Shown: positions 21,203-29,325 of the stretch, in pieces
How positions within the stretch are numbered: the first letter of the stretch is position 1
Layout: the number at the start of each line of letters is the position of its first letter
Notes under the pieces: generated by a model
Seen by the model: only the letters and a program-made list of their open reading frames with translations
What the model was told of the DNA's origin: nothing
Database searches by the model: none
IMG/VR virus record: IMGVR_UViG_3300045110_000141
Location: 1-38,908 of that record
Origin: a virus
Direction: 5' to 3' (one strand)
Length of the DNA stretch: 38,908 bases
Translations under genes and position numbers: made by a program

Positions 21203-23581
21203 ATGGCAAACGCTATACAACCGCTTGTCTGGGATGGTCAGGTACTCGCAATTCCCAGGGCCTCGAGCACTCAGGATGGCTACCTATCGAAAGACACTTT
21301 CCTTCTCTTCTCTGGAGGCGCGGTAGTGCCTGTAACGAGCTTCAACACGCGCACTGGTGAGGTCGTTCTGCTCGAGGATGATGTGCTTGCCGCACTGGGT
21401 TACGTGCCCGCTCACCCTCTCGGTTACACGCCTATAAACAAAGCGGGCGACACGATGACGGGGCCGCTTACGCTTGCGGCTGATCCAGCAGCGGCGATGC
21501 ATGCCGCAACTCGTCAATACGTGCTTGCTCACGCTTCAGGCGGCGCAGCGACGATGCCCGGCACTTATCTCGCCTCTGATTTCAATGCATCAGGATCGAA
21601 GCTCAAGTTCACCGGGACGATCGCAGCCGGCTCGCTCAGCACGCTCACGCTCACCGCCGCCTCGGACTTCGTCGTCGGCCAGGGCATCTTCATCACGAAT
21701 GCGGGTGCATCGGGCGTGCCCCTCGTCACCAAAGTCGATGCCATCGATGCCACGCTCAAGATAATTACTCTGCATGCGGGCGCAAGCGCTCCCGTCTCGA
21801 GCGTGAATGTTCAGCACGACGATACTGACGCGATTCAAACGGCAATGAATACCGTTGTCGCTAATGGCGGTGGCAGGATCATCTGCGCGCCTGGCTTCTA
21901 CCGGCTCAACCGCGCACCTGGTATCAACCAGTCGATTCTCAATATTCCCTTCGTCCCGCCTGATGCGCAGGCATTCATCTGCCTCGCCATCGTGGCCTAC
22001 GCGCAGCCGATCGTCAGCGTCTTCACGACTCCCAACGATTACGGCGTCATCTTTCAGACTGATCGTACCGATGGCGGCAACTTCTCGATGATTGCAGCGG
22101 CGCTTTGGGACGGCGGCGGGACGGCGCTCTATACCGTCAGTAACATCTCGTTCTACACCGAAGGCATCGTTTGGCGAACGTATCCGAATCCGCAGATCAG
22201 TGCCGTCGATCTCGGCATGGTCTGCAACGTGATCGTCAAGCAGACGCTCATTGATTCAAATCAGGGGCTCTACCTGATGACGAGCCCGCCATCAGCAGGC
22301 ACTTTTGGCCTGCGCCTTCCACGCACTAACACGAGCGAAGGGCAGAACTACGTCGAGAACAGCTTCATTGCAGGCTACGGCACGGGCGTGTTTTTCTCCG
22401 AGCTGATGGTCGCGCAGATGCTTTCGGTTGATCGCTGCCTCGTCGGCCTTCAGTGCATCGGCGGCAATCACGCGAATGAGGGGCACGTCCTGATCGTCAA
22501 TTGTCCCACCGGCCTCAGCTTCTCAGGCGCTGCGCTCAATAGCATCTGTGATTTCTTTGTGGCGTTCGAGATCGACACCGGCAGCTCGTGGTTCTCACGG
22601 ATCGCAGCCCACGATATCTATGATCCTTCGAATCTCGCCATCGGCTGCTTCCGCGCTATTGCCGTCAGGAGTGATGCGGGAAATGTAATAGCTACCTCTA
22701 CGACCGGCCTTGGTAACTCCACGCTCTTCGATCTCGGGTCGAAGATCACAACCATGCCCGGAACCGTAACAACCGAGACGCTGAATGCCAACTCGCACGC
22801 CGTTGTTGCAGATATGCATATTGCCGGGAAACTGGTCAGCGCCGATGCCAATGACACGGGCGGGACGGGCTTCCAGATGCTGCACGTGCCTAATAGCAGT
22901 GGCACGCCAGGACTCGCAACGGGGCTTGTCTCCTACTGGAAGATGGACGAGGTATCGGGCCAGCGCCATGACGTGATGCTGCTCAATGATCTGAGCGTCA
23001 ATGGTGCCGACCTATCGGATACCGGAATACCTAACGGCAATCTCGCCGCCAAAGCCGCTGGTGGGACGTGGCTTCAGGGATCGGATTCAGTATCATTCGG
23101 CTTCTCAGGTGCATTCACCATTGCCGGCTGGATCTATCCGCACGTTGCTACGAATTCAATCGCCTGCATCCTCGCGAAATGGTCAGCCCCAGGGACGCGG
23201 CAATTCTTTTTGACCTACAACGGCTACAGCTCGGCGAGCACTCCCGGCTTTCAATTCGGTGTCAGCTCGAATGGGACGGCGGAGACGGACGTATCGGTGC
23301 CAATGACCGCGACGCCGGATACCTGGTACTTCGCCGTTGCCTGGTTTGACGGCACGGCAATCCATGTGCAGGTCAATGACGGCGCGCCCGCATCAACGCC
23401 GTTTACCGGTCCGGTATTCCATGGAAGCTCAACGCCGCTCTCGCTTCTCTACTCAGACGGCTCATTCAACGCGTTCACGGATGGGCGCGTCGATGAAGTC
23501 GGTATCTGGTCGCGCGTGCTGACTCCAGTTGAGCGCACGGCGCTGTATAACAGCGGCGGCGGCCTCTCATATCCATTCTGA
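21203..23581 (+). CDS. Tail fibre/tailspike with beta-helix and LamG-like domain (792 aa)
   Basis: ATG 21203 follows the previous stop by 4 nt; the longer frame overlaps the upstream gene. The N-terminus repeats the shared VLAIPRASSTQDGYLSKDTF module and a phage tail-fibre segment (LGYTPINKAGDTMTGPLTLA). A pectate-lyase-like beta-helix follows (about 145-570), entered through DFNASGSKLKF and DDTDAIQTAMNTVVANGGGR, homologous to the entry of the 1574-aa tailspike. It ends in a LamG-like domain (LVSYWKMDEVSGQ ... VDEVGIWSRVLTPVERTALY), like the preceding gene. It is probably a polysaccharide-binding, and perhaps cleaving, receptor-binding protein. Confidence 0.8.
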   Translation: MANAIQPLVWDGQVLAIPRASSTQDGYLSKDTFLLFSGGAVVPVTSFNTRTGEVVLLEDDVLAALGYVPAHPLGYTPINKAGDTMTGPLTLAADPAAAMHAATRQYVLAHASGGAATMPGTYLASDFNASGSKLKFTGTIAAGSLSTLTLTAASDFVVGQGIFITNAGASGVPLVTKVDAIDATLKIITLHAGASAPVSSVNVQHDDTDAIQTAMNTVVANGGGRIICAPGFYRLNRAPGINQSILNIPFVPPDAQAFICLAIVAYAQPIVSVFTTPNDYGVIFQTDRTDGGNFSMIAAALWDGGGTALYTVSNISFYTEGIVWRTYPNPQISAVDLGMVCNVIVKQTLIDSNQGLYLMTSPPSAGTFGLRLPRTNTSEGQNYVENSFIAGYGTGVFFSELMVAQMLSVDRCLVGLQCIGGNHANEGHVLIVNCPTGLSFSGAALNSICDFFVAFEIDTGSSWFSRIAAHDIYDPSNLAIGCFRAIAVRSDAGNVIATSTTGLGNSTLFDLGSKITTMPGTVTTETLNANSHAVVADMHIAGKLVSADANDTGGTGFQMLHVPNSSGTPGLATGLVSYWKMDEVSGQRHDVMLLNDLSVNGADLSDTGIPNGNLAAKAAGGTWLQGSDSVSFGFSGAFTIAGWIYPHVATNSIACILAKWSAPGTRQFFLTYNGYSSASTPGFQFGVSSNGTAETDVSVPMTATPDTWYFAVAWFDGTAIHVQVNDGAPASTPFTGPVFHGSSTPLSLLYSDGSFNAFTDGRVDEVGIWSRVLTPVERTALYNSGGGLSYPF

Positions 23582-23604
23582 CGAATAACAAGGAGTAACA
23601 AGTC

Positions 23605-24057
23605 ATGGCTGAAAATATGGAAAGCCTGCAGAAATCACTAAACACCATCCAGGCCGGCAATGCCGCAATTGCTGCTGACCTCGAGACCATCAGCCAGCGC
23701 CAGAAGGCTGTTGCCGACGGCCTCAAGCGTCTCGCCGCCAAAGGCAGCGCAGCAAAGAACGAACTCGATGACCTGGCCAAGCAGGCCGAAGAGGTTGCCA
23801 AGAGCGTTGCCGAGACTACGCAGAAGGCACAGCAGGCAGCGCATCCGCCGACGCCAGGACACGATCTGCCGAGCGGTGCCCATCCAGATCAAGGCTTACC
23901 GTCAGGTGGTGCGCATCCCGACCAGGGCTTGCCCGGCCAAGGTCACGTTAGCGGCCAGCCCGTGCCGGGCGGTGGTCATCCAAGTGGCCAGCCGCTACCA
24001 GGCGGCGAGCGTCCTGATCAGGGATTGCCAGGAACGCCTGAGCCGAAGAAGCGATGA
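23605..24057 (+). CDS. Coiled-coil protein with Gly/Pro/His-rich repeats (150 aa)
   Basis: ATG 23605 follows AAGGAG at about 11 nt. Residues 1-82 are a long Ala-rich coiled coil (LKRLAAKGSAAKNELDDLAK). The C-terminal half consists of about five imperfect decapeptide repeats (HPDQGLPSGG, HPDQGLPGQG, HVSGQPVPGG, HPSGQPLPGG, RPDQGLPGT). Such low-complexity repeats occur in virion surface or fibre-associated proteins. The gene follows the fibre genes and overlaps the next one in an ATGA. It could be an accessory fibre or a chaperone. No family is recognised. Confidence 0.65.
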   Translation: MAENMESLQKSLNTIQAGNAAIAADLETISQRQKAVADGLKRLAAKGSAAKNELDDLAKQAEEVAKSVAETTQKAQQAAHPPTPGHDLPSGAHPDQGLPSGGAHPDQGLPGQGHVSGQPVPGGGHPSGQPLPGGERPDQGLPGTPEPKKR

Positions 24058-24242
24058 ACGGTGCGCATCCATGGCTCGACTGGCTCAAAGTTCTGGTCAT
24101 CTTCGCAGCGGGCCTCGTCGTCGTCATGGTCCTTGTCAGGGCGCTCATCAGTTGGGCACACAGGGACGAGACGAAGAATGATCGACTCAAGGGCGGACCT
24201 CATAGAGACCCTGACAAACCGATTCCGCCAGGAGACCGTTGA
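24054..24242 (+). CDS. Single-pass membrane protein, holin-like candidate (62 aa)
   Basis: It starts in an ATGA overlap. One membrane helix (LKVLVIFAAGLVVVMVLVRA, about 11-30) is flanked by Trp residues, with a charged C-terminal tail (HRDETKNDRLKGGPHRDPDK). Holins with one segment exist (T4 T, some class III), but no endolysin gene is next to it, so the assignment is only a possibility. It sits between the fibre cassette and the terminase. Confidence 0.6.
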   Translation: MNGAHPWLDWLKVLVIFAAGLVVVMVLVRALISWAHRDETKNDRLKGGPHRDPDKPIPPGDR

Positions 24243-24375
24243 GGTGAGGCTAATCGGCGAGGATCTGATGACGACACGCAATGTGACTGAAGTGATTCTG
24301 ACGAGGATCGAGACGCACGCGACTAAGTTGGAAGTCTACACAGACATGCTGCGTGATCTGTTATCGAAGAAGTGA
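24178..24375 (+). CDS. Small protein overlapping the holin-like gene (65 aa)
   Basis: The frame is open from ATG 24178, inside the previous gene, to 24375. A helical, charged peptide results (DSRADLIETLTNRFRQETVE; EVILTRIETHATKLEVYTDM). An alternative start is GTG 24244, directly after the upstream stop and 8 nt past AGGAG, giving 43 residues; I cannot decide between them. The terminase small subunit begins 2 nt after its stop. Confidence 0.5.
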   Translation: MIDSRADLIETLTNRFRQETVEVRLIGEDLMTTRNVTEVILTRIETHATKLEVYTDMLRDLLSKK

Positions 24376-24376
24376 A

Positions 24377-24838
24377 ATGCCTTACCGGAAGCCGGTCGCA
24401 ATTGATCTCGCTGAAGTCCAGCGCCTTGCCGGTCTCGGCCTGAGTGAGAAGCAGATATACGAATCACTCGGCATTGGCATGCGGACCTTCTATCGCCGCA
24501 AAGCCGACGATGAAGCATTCCAGGAAGCGCTGAGAAAAGGTAAAGCCCGGACGATAGCAGAGGTTTCGAACTGGCTATATGAGCTTTGCAGAGAAAAGGA
24601 TGTTAGAGCAATCATCTGGTACGAAAAAACAAGGTCCGGTTTTTCCGACCATCTCACGCTCTCAGGCGATTCGGAAAACCCACTTATGGTCGCCACCAGA
24701 GATTCAATTGCCGGCTTTGCGCCCGGACCAGTGGGAGATAGCGCGCCATCCGGCACAGATTCAGGTCCTCGCAGCTGGGCGGCGCTGGGGCAAAACCGTC
24801 CTCGGCGCGGTGCTGGCAGTAACGGCAGCTCGAGATGA
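24377..24838 (+). CDS. terS: Terminase small subunit-like protein (153 aa)
   Basis: Starts at ATG 24377. The N-terminal 50 residues hold a helix-turn-helix (VQRLAGLGLSEKQIYESLGI, RTFYRRKADDEAFQEALRKG) of the kind found in TerS and homeodomain-like phage proteins, and RSGFSDHLTLSGDSENPLMV matches the usual TerS end region. TerS recognises packaging DNA and delivers it to TerL. The last 87 codons lie over the TerL frame, and the final 45 or so residues are low-complexity (Ser/Gly/Pro/Arg), as expected when one frame is constrained by another. Confidence 0.7.
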   Translation: MPYRKPVAIDLAEVQRLAGLGLSEKQIYESLGIGMRTFYRRKADDEAFQEALRKGKARTIAEVSNWLYELCREKDVRAIIWYEKTRSGFSDHLTLSGDSENPLMVATRDSIAGFAPGPVGDSAPSGTDSGPRSWAALGQNRPRRGAGSNGSSR

Positions 24839-25898
24839 CCTTCGGGTTGCATGGATTGTTCCCAATTACGGCAACGGCAGGCCACTCTGGCGCCAGGTGG
24901 AAAGAGCGCTGGCACCATTCAGAAAGTATGGCCTTACGATCAATCGTGCTGATCGAATTATTGAATTTCCACGCGGCGGTGGTATCACGATCTACTCCAT
25001 GGATAACCCCGATTCGATCCGCGGCGAGGCCTTTCATCTTGCCATCCTCGATGAGGCCGCAATGATTGCAGAAGCCGCATGGACCGATGCCATTCAACCG
25101 ACGCTTGCCGATTTCTCAGGCAAGGCGATCCTCATCAGCACGCCGAAGGGTCAGAACTGGTTCCATCGCGAATACCTGCGCGGCCTCGATCCCGCAAGCG
25201 AGACGCATAAGAGCTGGCGCGCACCGTCGAGCGCCAATCCCAATGAGCGTATTCAACGGGCGGCAATGCTCGCCAAGGACCTGGTATCAGACCAGACCTA
25301 TCGCCAGGAATGGCTGGCTGAGTTCATTGAGCACGAAGGGACGGTGTTTCGGAATATCGATGCCTGTCTCACAGCTTTGTCTGACGCAAAACCGTGTGAT
25401 CACGAGGGGCATAGGATCGTCGGCGGCCTCGACTGGGGCCAGATTCAGGATGCAACGGCACTTTCCATCCTGTGCGCTGATTGCCGCATCGAGGTCGCCC
25501 TTGATCGCTTCTTCCGCCTGCCGTGGCAGCAGCAGCGCGACCGCATCAAGGTAACCGCCGACCTGTGGAAGGCGGAGTTACTTGTCGAGATGAATTCCAT
25601 CGGCTCGCCGAATCTCGAGGCGCTGGTTACTGCCGGGCTCGACGTGCAGGGCTTCATGACCACCGCGGCGACGAAGCCGCAGATGATTCAATCGCTGGCA
25701 CTCGCATTCGAAAAGGCTGAGGCGCAGTGGCTGCCTGATCCCGTTGCCCGCGGTGAGCTCGAAGGCTACGAAGCGACGCTATCGACGCATACCGGCAGGC
25801 CGCAGTATTCAGCGCCATCGGGCTCGCACGATGACACGGTGATTGCGCGGGCGCTTGCACTACGGATGGCGCTAGTTGAGCCGTTGAGGTTGATATGA
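24579..25898 (+). CDS. terL: Terminase large subunit (439 aa if starting at 24579)
   Basis: Packaging motor with ATPase and nuclease domains. Walker A AAGRRWGKT (65-73), Walker B LAILDEA (154-160), coupling motif STPKG (187-191), nuclease D285 in GGLDWGQIQDATAL, E338 in EMNS and D418/D419 in SHDDTVIARAL. The motif set and length are typical. ATG 24579 has no Shine-Dalgarno sequence; ATG 24600 or TTG 24708 are alternatives, the last retaining the conserved LPALRPDQWEIARHP segment. Even with TTG 24708 it overlaps terS by about 130 nt in the +1 frame. The end overlaps the portal start (ATGA). Confidence 0.95.
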   Translation: MSFAEKRMLEQSSGTKKQGPVFPTISRSQAIRKTHLWSPPEIQLPALRPDQWEIARHPAQIQVLAAGRRWGKTVLGAVLAVTAARDDLRVAWIVPNYGNGRPLWRQVERALAPFRKYGLTINRADRIIEFPRGGGITIYSMDNPDSIRGEAFHLAILDEAAMIAEAAWTDAIQPTLADFSGKAILISTPKGQNWFHREYLRGLDPASETHKSWRAPSSANPNERIQRAAMLAKDLVSDQTYRQEWLAEFIEHEGTVFRNIDACLTALSDAKPCDHEGHRIVGGLDWGQIQDATALSILCADCRIEVALDRFFRLPWQQQRDRIKVTADLWKAELLVEMNSIGSPNLEALVTAGLDVQGFMTTAATKPQMIQSLALAFEKAEAQWLPDPVARGELEGYEATLSTHTGRPQYSAPSGSHDDTVIARALALRMALVEPLRLI

Positions 25899-27349
25899 AT
25901 CTCGTTACCAGAGTCAAAGAGGCAGCAGTGCAAGCCTGGAACGGCTTCATCGGCGGCTCAAGCGCAAGCTCAGGCCATCCATACGCTTCGGGCTTCTGGC
26001 CTGACTGGCCTGATCAATGCCCCTACGTTCCACTTAGCGGCTCTCCTGATCTGACACGCAGCTCGCTTGTCATGGCCTGCGTCAACTGGGCCGGCACCAC
26101 GATTCCAAGTGCTCCCATACAGGTGCAGCAGCAGAAGGACGTCAAGGTATGGGAGACGATACCGGACCATCCGCTCGTTGATCTGATTGCTGATCCCAAT
26201 CCCTTCTATTCAGGCATCACCTATTGGAAGGCGTTTGCTTACTGGTGGCTTGTCTACGGCAACGTCTTTTTCTACAAGGCTCGCAATGATCAGGGCGCCG
26301 TTGTCGAGCTATGGCTGCTTGATTCACGCGCCGTTATACCCGAATGGACGATACTGCCTGATACCCAGGACCGCACTATCTATTACCGCTATTCCGGTCA
26401 GGGCCTGCCATCAGAGATTCCATACGAAGACATCATTCATCTGCGCTACGGCGTTGATCCGAACCGGCCGCTACTTGGCCTCGCACCGGTGACGTCGCTG
26501 ATGTATGAGATTGCCGCTGATGCCGAGATCTCGAGCTACACGACGCAGATTATGAAGAACTTCGGCATACCGGCGTTTCTCGTTGCCCCAAAGCCGGTAT
26601 CCGATGGCATCTACAAGATGAGCGCGGCGGATATGGATAGCGATATCCAGAAGCGCACAAGCGGCGCACTTCGCGGGAAGCCCCTTGTCTTCAATAAGCC
26701 GATGGATATCACGGCCTTTGGCTTCTCGCCTGATCAAATGGCTGTCGAGAAGGTATCGCGCCGGCCTGAATCGAGAACGTGCGCCGTGCTTGGCGTGCCT
26801 GCAATCGTGCTTGGCTTCGAAGTCGGCCTCGAGCGCTCGATCTACTCGAACCTCAAGGCCGCACAGGAGCAGGCGTGGACTAACTTTGTCATCCCGACGC
26901 AGGATTACGTGACGGCTGTGCTCACCGATCAGCTGCTTTACGAGACGATCATCACCGATAAGGGAACGTGGCAGGGTGTCGAAAGCGATACGTATCGGGT
27001 GATCTTCGACAGATCGGGCGTGCAGGCGCTTCAGCCCGATCGCAATGAGCTATTCACGCGCGAGTCGCTCGCCTACAAGTCGGGCATCAAGAAGCGTAGT
27101 GAGGCACGCTCAGCCCTTGGGCTCGAGACTGATCCCGCAGACGACGTCTACTTTGTCGAGCCATTGCCGGCAGGGCAGACCCCTGGACTGTTTGGGGCAG
27201 CGCCTGGTGCCGCGGCGATGGCCACGCAGGATGCGGCGAAGAAGGAGCTCAACGGCTCACCGCTCAATCTCGATGAGATATCCGCCTGGTGGGACGAGAC
27301 GGCACCGCCTGAAGCCAGGGGGTTACTCGATGCCGAGCAGGTTGCCTGA
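25895..27349 (+). CDS. Portal protein, HK97 family (484 aa)
   Basis: Forms the dodecameric DNA gate at the head vertex. The family pattern is clear: SSLVMACVNWAGTTIPSAPI, HPLVDLIADPNPFYSGITYW, AYWWLVYGNVFFYKARNDQG, YEDIIHLRYGVDPNRPLLGL, SSYTTQIMKNFGIPAFLV, and the distal helix YSNLKAAQEQAWTNFVIP. Length is typical. It is translationally coupled to terL by ATGA. The C-terminal 50 residues are Ala-rich and poorly ordered. Confidence 0.92.
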   Translation: MNLVTRVKEAAVQAWNGFIGGSSASSGHPYASGFWPDWPDQCPYVPLSGSPDLTRSSLVMACVNWAGTTIPSAPIQVQQQKDVKVWETIPDHPLVDLIADPNPFYSGITYWKAFAYWWLVYGNVFFYKARNDQGAVVELWLLDSRAVIPEWTILPDTQDRTIYYRYSGQGLPSEIPYEDIIHLRYGVDPNRPLLGLAPVTSLMYEIAADAEISSYTTQIMKNFGIPAFLVAPKPVSDGIYKMSAADMDSDIQKRTSGALRGKPLVFNKPMDITAFGFSPDQMAVEKVSRRPESRTCAVLGVPAIVLGFEVGLERSIYSNLKAAQEQAWTNFVIPTQDYVTAVLTDQLLYETIITDKGTWQGVESDTYRVIFDRSGVQALQPDRNELFTRESLAYKSGIKKRSEARSALGLETDPADDVYFVEPLPAGQTPGLFGAAPGAAAMATQDAAKKELNGSPLNLDEISAWWDETAPPEARGLLDAEQVA

Positions 27350-27357
27350 AGGAATTT

Positions 27358-27552
27358 ATGGCTGATAACGCCTCACAAGTCATCGCCCTGTTCACAGACT
27401 TTCTGGATGCCTTTGGCCGAGCGAAACCAGCAGAGCGGCGCGCATTCCTCGATTTCATCAGCCCCCAATCACGCGATGACCTCATCCATCTGGCAGATGC
27501 ATTGCGCGAGAAAGCCGCTAAGGAAAGCAAGCCGAAAAGGAGAACGTCATGA
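27358..27552 (+). CDS. Small helical protein before the first capsid gene, possible scaffold (64 aa)
   Basis: ATG 27358 follows GAAGGA at about 4 nt; the end overlaps the capsid start (ATGA). The protein is all helical (VIALFTDFLDAFGRAKPAER; DDLIHLADALREKAAKE) with a basic end (SKPKRRTS). The capsid protein that follows has no N-terminal scaffold (delta) domain, and this gene sits where a separate scaffold would be. That role is inferred only from position and helix content. Confidence 0.55.
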   Translation: MADNASQVIALFTDFLDAFGRAKPAERRAFLDFISPQSRDDLIHLADALREKAAKESKPKRRTS

Positions 27553-28493
27553 CAGCAGCATACCGCAATCCTCTTGAACTAGAACCAGCTTGGCCGCCCC
27601 GCACGCTCGGCGAGCAGTTCGTTGCGAGCAAAGAGTACGTGGCCCGTGATCATCACCGGCTTGGCGACAGGTACTCAGTGAATCTCAACGTGCCGTTCAA
27701 CTGGAAGGCGGCGGGCGATCCGGTGACGATGGTCAGCAACGAGGGTGGCTACATCTCGACGCGCGGCCAGCTTCAGACCTTTCTCGATCTGATCACTGAA
27801 GTGCAGACAAACGCGACGACCATTAACATCACACGCGAAACGAGCTTTGGGCTGGCCGTGCCCGTGCTGACTGCTGATGTTAAAACCGCGCTTGCCCTGG
27901 ATTACGCGAGCGTCATCTTCGTCCCGGTTCAGACTATCGCCGCCTGGATCAAGGTGACAACACAGGCACTCGATGATTCGCGTCAGGCAGGCTACGACAT
28001 CACTAATCGCCTGCGAGTTGCTGTCATAAAGGGCGAAGAGGCGCAGGTCATCGCCGGCAATGGCACATCACCGAACCTATTCGGCATGCTCTCGCCGGCT
28101 GCGGGCATTGCAAGTGCGGCAAGTATCCAGGCGGGGCTTGCAGCTGTGCGAGGTGCCGGCTATACGCCAAATGCCATCCTGCTCAATCCTGCCAATGCGG
28201 CTTCCGCCATCACAGCGGCTGCGCCAAGCTACGCTTACGGCTACGATCCGTTCCGCGGTGTTGAGGTGCTTTACGGTGTCCCGGTCTATTACTCGAATGC
28301 CGTGCCTGCCAATACCGGCATTGTCGGTGATCTGGTTAACGGCTGCGTCATCTATCGCCGCCAGGAGGCGACTATCATCATCGGTCACGTCAATGACGAC
28401 ATCACGAAGAACCTCGTGACGATCGTTGGGGAAAGCCGGCTTGCGTTCTATGTTGTCCAGCCGCTTGCACTCAACAAAGTGACACTTACCTGA
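27549..28493 (+). CDS. HK97-fold major capsid protein without scaffold domain (314 aa)
   Basis: The sequence has HK97 capsid hallmarks: LGEQFVASKEYVAR (the start of the mature N-arm), KAAGDP, a beta stretch with TRETSFGLAVPVLTADVKTA, TTQALDDSRQAGYDITNRLR, the GNGTSPNLFGML motif, GYTPNAILLNP and the P-domain end DDITKNLVTIVGESRLAFYV. It begins directly at the mature N-arm, with no coiled-coil delta domain. A second, longer HK97-fold protein is at 29946-31217; QALDD, PNAI-NP and the C-terminal KN-TIV-E-R segments align in both. It may be the main or a minor shell protein, or a remnant of a second capsid cassette. Confidence 0.85.
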   Translation: MTAAYRNPLELEPAWPPRTLGEQFVASKEYVARDHHRLGDRYSVNLNVPFNWKAAGDPVTMVSNEGGYISTRGQLQTFLDLITEVQTNATTINITRETSFGLAVPVLTADVKTALALDYASVIFVPVQTIAAWIKVTTQALDDSRQAGYDITNRLRVAVIKGEEAQVIAGNGTSPNLFGMLSPAAGIASAASIQAGLAAVRGAGYTPNAILLNPANAASAITAAAPSYAYGYDPFRGVEVLYGVPVYYSNAVPANTGIVGDLVNGCVIYRRQEATIIIGHVNDDITKNLVTIVGESRLAFYVVQPLALNKVTLT

Positions 28494-29113
28494 TGGCTAA
28501 GTTCGCCTGGTCAAAATCACGGCGGCGTTTCATCGACAAGAGCACAGGGCGTGCCGTGCGGCAGGACACCCTGCGCCGCTGGATCAATGAGACGGTCGAT
28601 GGTGCAAGCCGCCGTACTGAGCGCCTGGCTGAACTGCTGAATGCCCGGACGATGACCAATCAGGCGTTCCAGGTCGCGATGGCTTCCGAGATCAGGGTAG
28701 GCGAAAGGGCCATGGCGGCAGCGGCCTATGGCGGGCTTGCTGCGATGACTGAATCAAGGTGGGCTCGAGTTGGACGCTTCGTTGGCAAGCAGCTTGGCTA
28801 TCTGATGCGGTTTGCAACCGAGCTTATCAGCGGGCAGGTCACGCCCGCTCAGGCGGTCAATCGCGCAGGTATGTACCAGGAATCGCTATATGCCTCTTAT
28901 TCGAATCACACAGTTTTGCGTGAGAGTGATTCGGGTCGTCAATATGTGAGGCGCGTGCTTGATCCCGGCGCTGAGCATTGCACGGATTGTCCCAAGCTCG
29001 CCGGCGTCTATCCGATCGAGCAGGTGCCGCCGATAGGCGCAAGTCAGTGCGGCTCGAGATGCAGATGCCAGATTGTTTTCGAAGATGGAATATCACAAGG
29101 CGCAGCAGCCTGA
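28493..29113 (+). CDS. Minor head protein, Mu F / SPP1 gp7-like (206 aa)
   Basis: It shares one base with the previous stop. The C-terminal motif set DPGAEHCTDCPKLAGVYPIE, then PPIGASQCGSRCRCQIVFED, is the cysteine-rich signature of the Mu gpF-like minor head proteins, which are injected or hold the portal region. The N-terminal two thirds are helical and basic, with RFIDKSTGRAVRQDTLRRWI near the start. Length is at the short end of the family. It lies downstream of a capsid gene, rather than next to the portal as in Mu. Confidence 0.75.
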   Translation: MAKFAWSKSRRRFIDKSTGRAVRQDTLRRWINETVDGASRRTERLAELLNARTMTNQAFQVAMASEIRVGERAMAAAAYGGLAAMTESRWARVGRFVGKQLGYLMRFATELISGQVTPAQAVNRAGMYQESLYASYSNHTVLRESDSGRQYVRRVLDPGAEHCTDCPKLAGVYPIEQVPPIGASQCGSRCRCQIVFEDGISQGAAA

Positions 29114-29270
29114 AACAGTGAGATGCTTCTGGTGCGGGCGTGAGCTCGCTGAAGTCCGTGGCGGCTCCCATCTGCGGGTCAGGTGCGGCGACTGTTCGCG
29201 CATGACGTACTACGAGAAGGACGCCCGCAAGCTGGACAAGCCACAAGATATTGTGGTAGTTAAAGCGTAA
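29085..29270 (+). CDS. Com-like zinc-ribbon protein (61 aa)
   Basis: I chose ATG 29085; the TTG four codons earlier is an alternative. VRCFWCGRELAEVRGGSHLR, followed by VRCGDCSRMTYYEK, gives two CxxC pairs 18 residues apart with the RC..C...LAE pattern of the Mu Com family. In Mu, Com activates translation of the mom DNA-modification gene. No modification gene is present nearby, so the target here is unknown. It overlaps the minor head gene by 29 nt and is the last gene before two hairpins. Confidence 0.7.
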   Translation: MEYHKAQQPETVRCFWCGRELAEVRGGSHLRVRCGDCSRMTYYEKDARKLDKPQDIVVVKA

Positions 29271-29294
29271 GAACCGTGTCTTAAAACGTGGCCG

Positions 29295-29313
29295 GAGACC
29301 TCTTAGCGGTCTC
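29295..29313 (+). other. Hairpin upstream of the capsid-cassette terminator
   Basis: GAGACC (29295-29300), loop TCTTAGC, GGTCTC (29308-29313). It stands 12 nt before the larger terminator-like hairpin and may act with it. Confidence 0.45.
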
Positions 29314-29325
29314 AATCGGAGATTG

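Noticed and set aside
19312-23581. Diversity-generating retroelement acting on the fibre genes
   Set aside because: No reverse transcriptase gene and no template/variable repeat pair is present.
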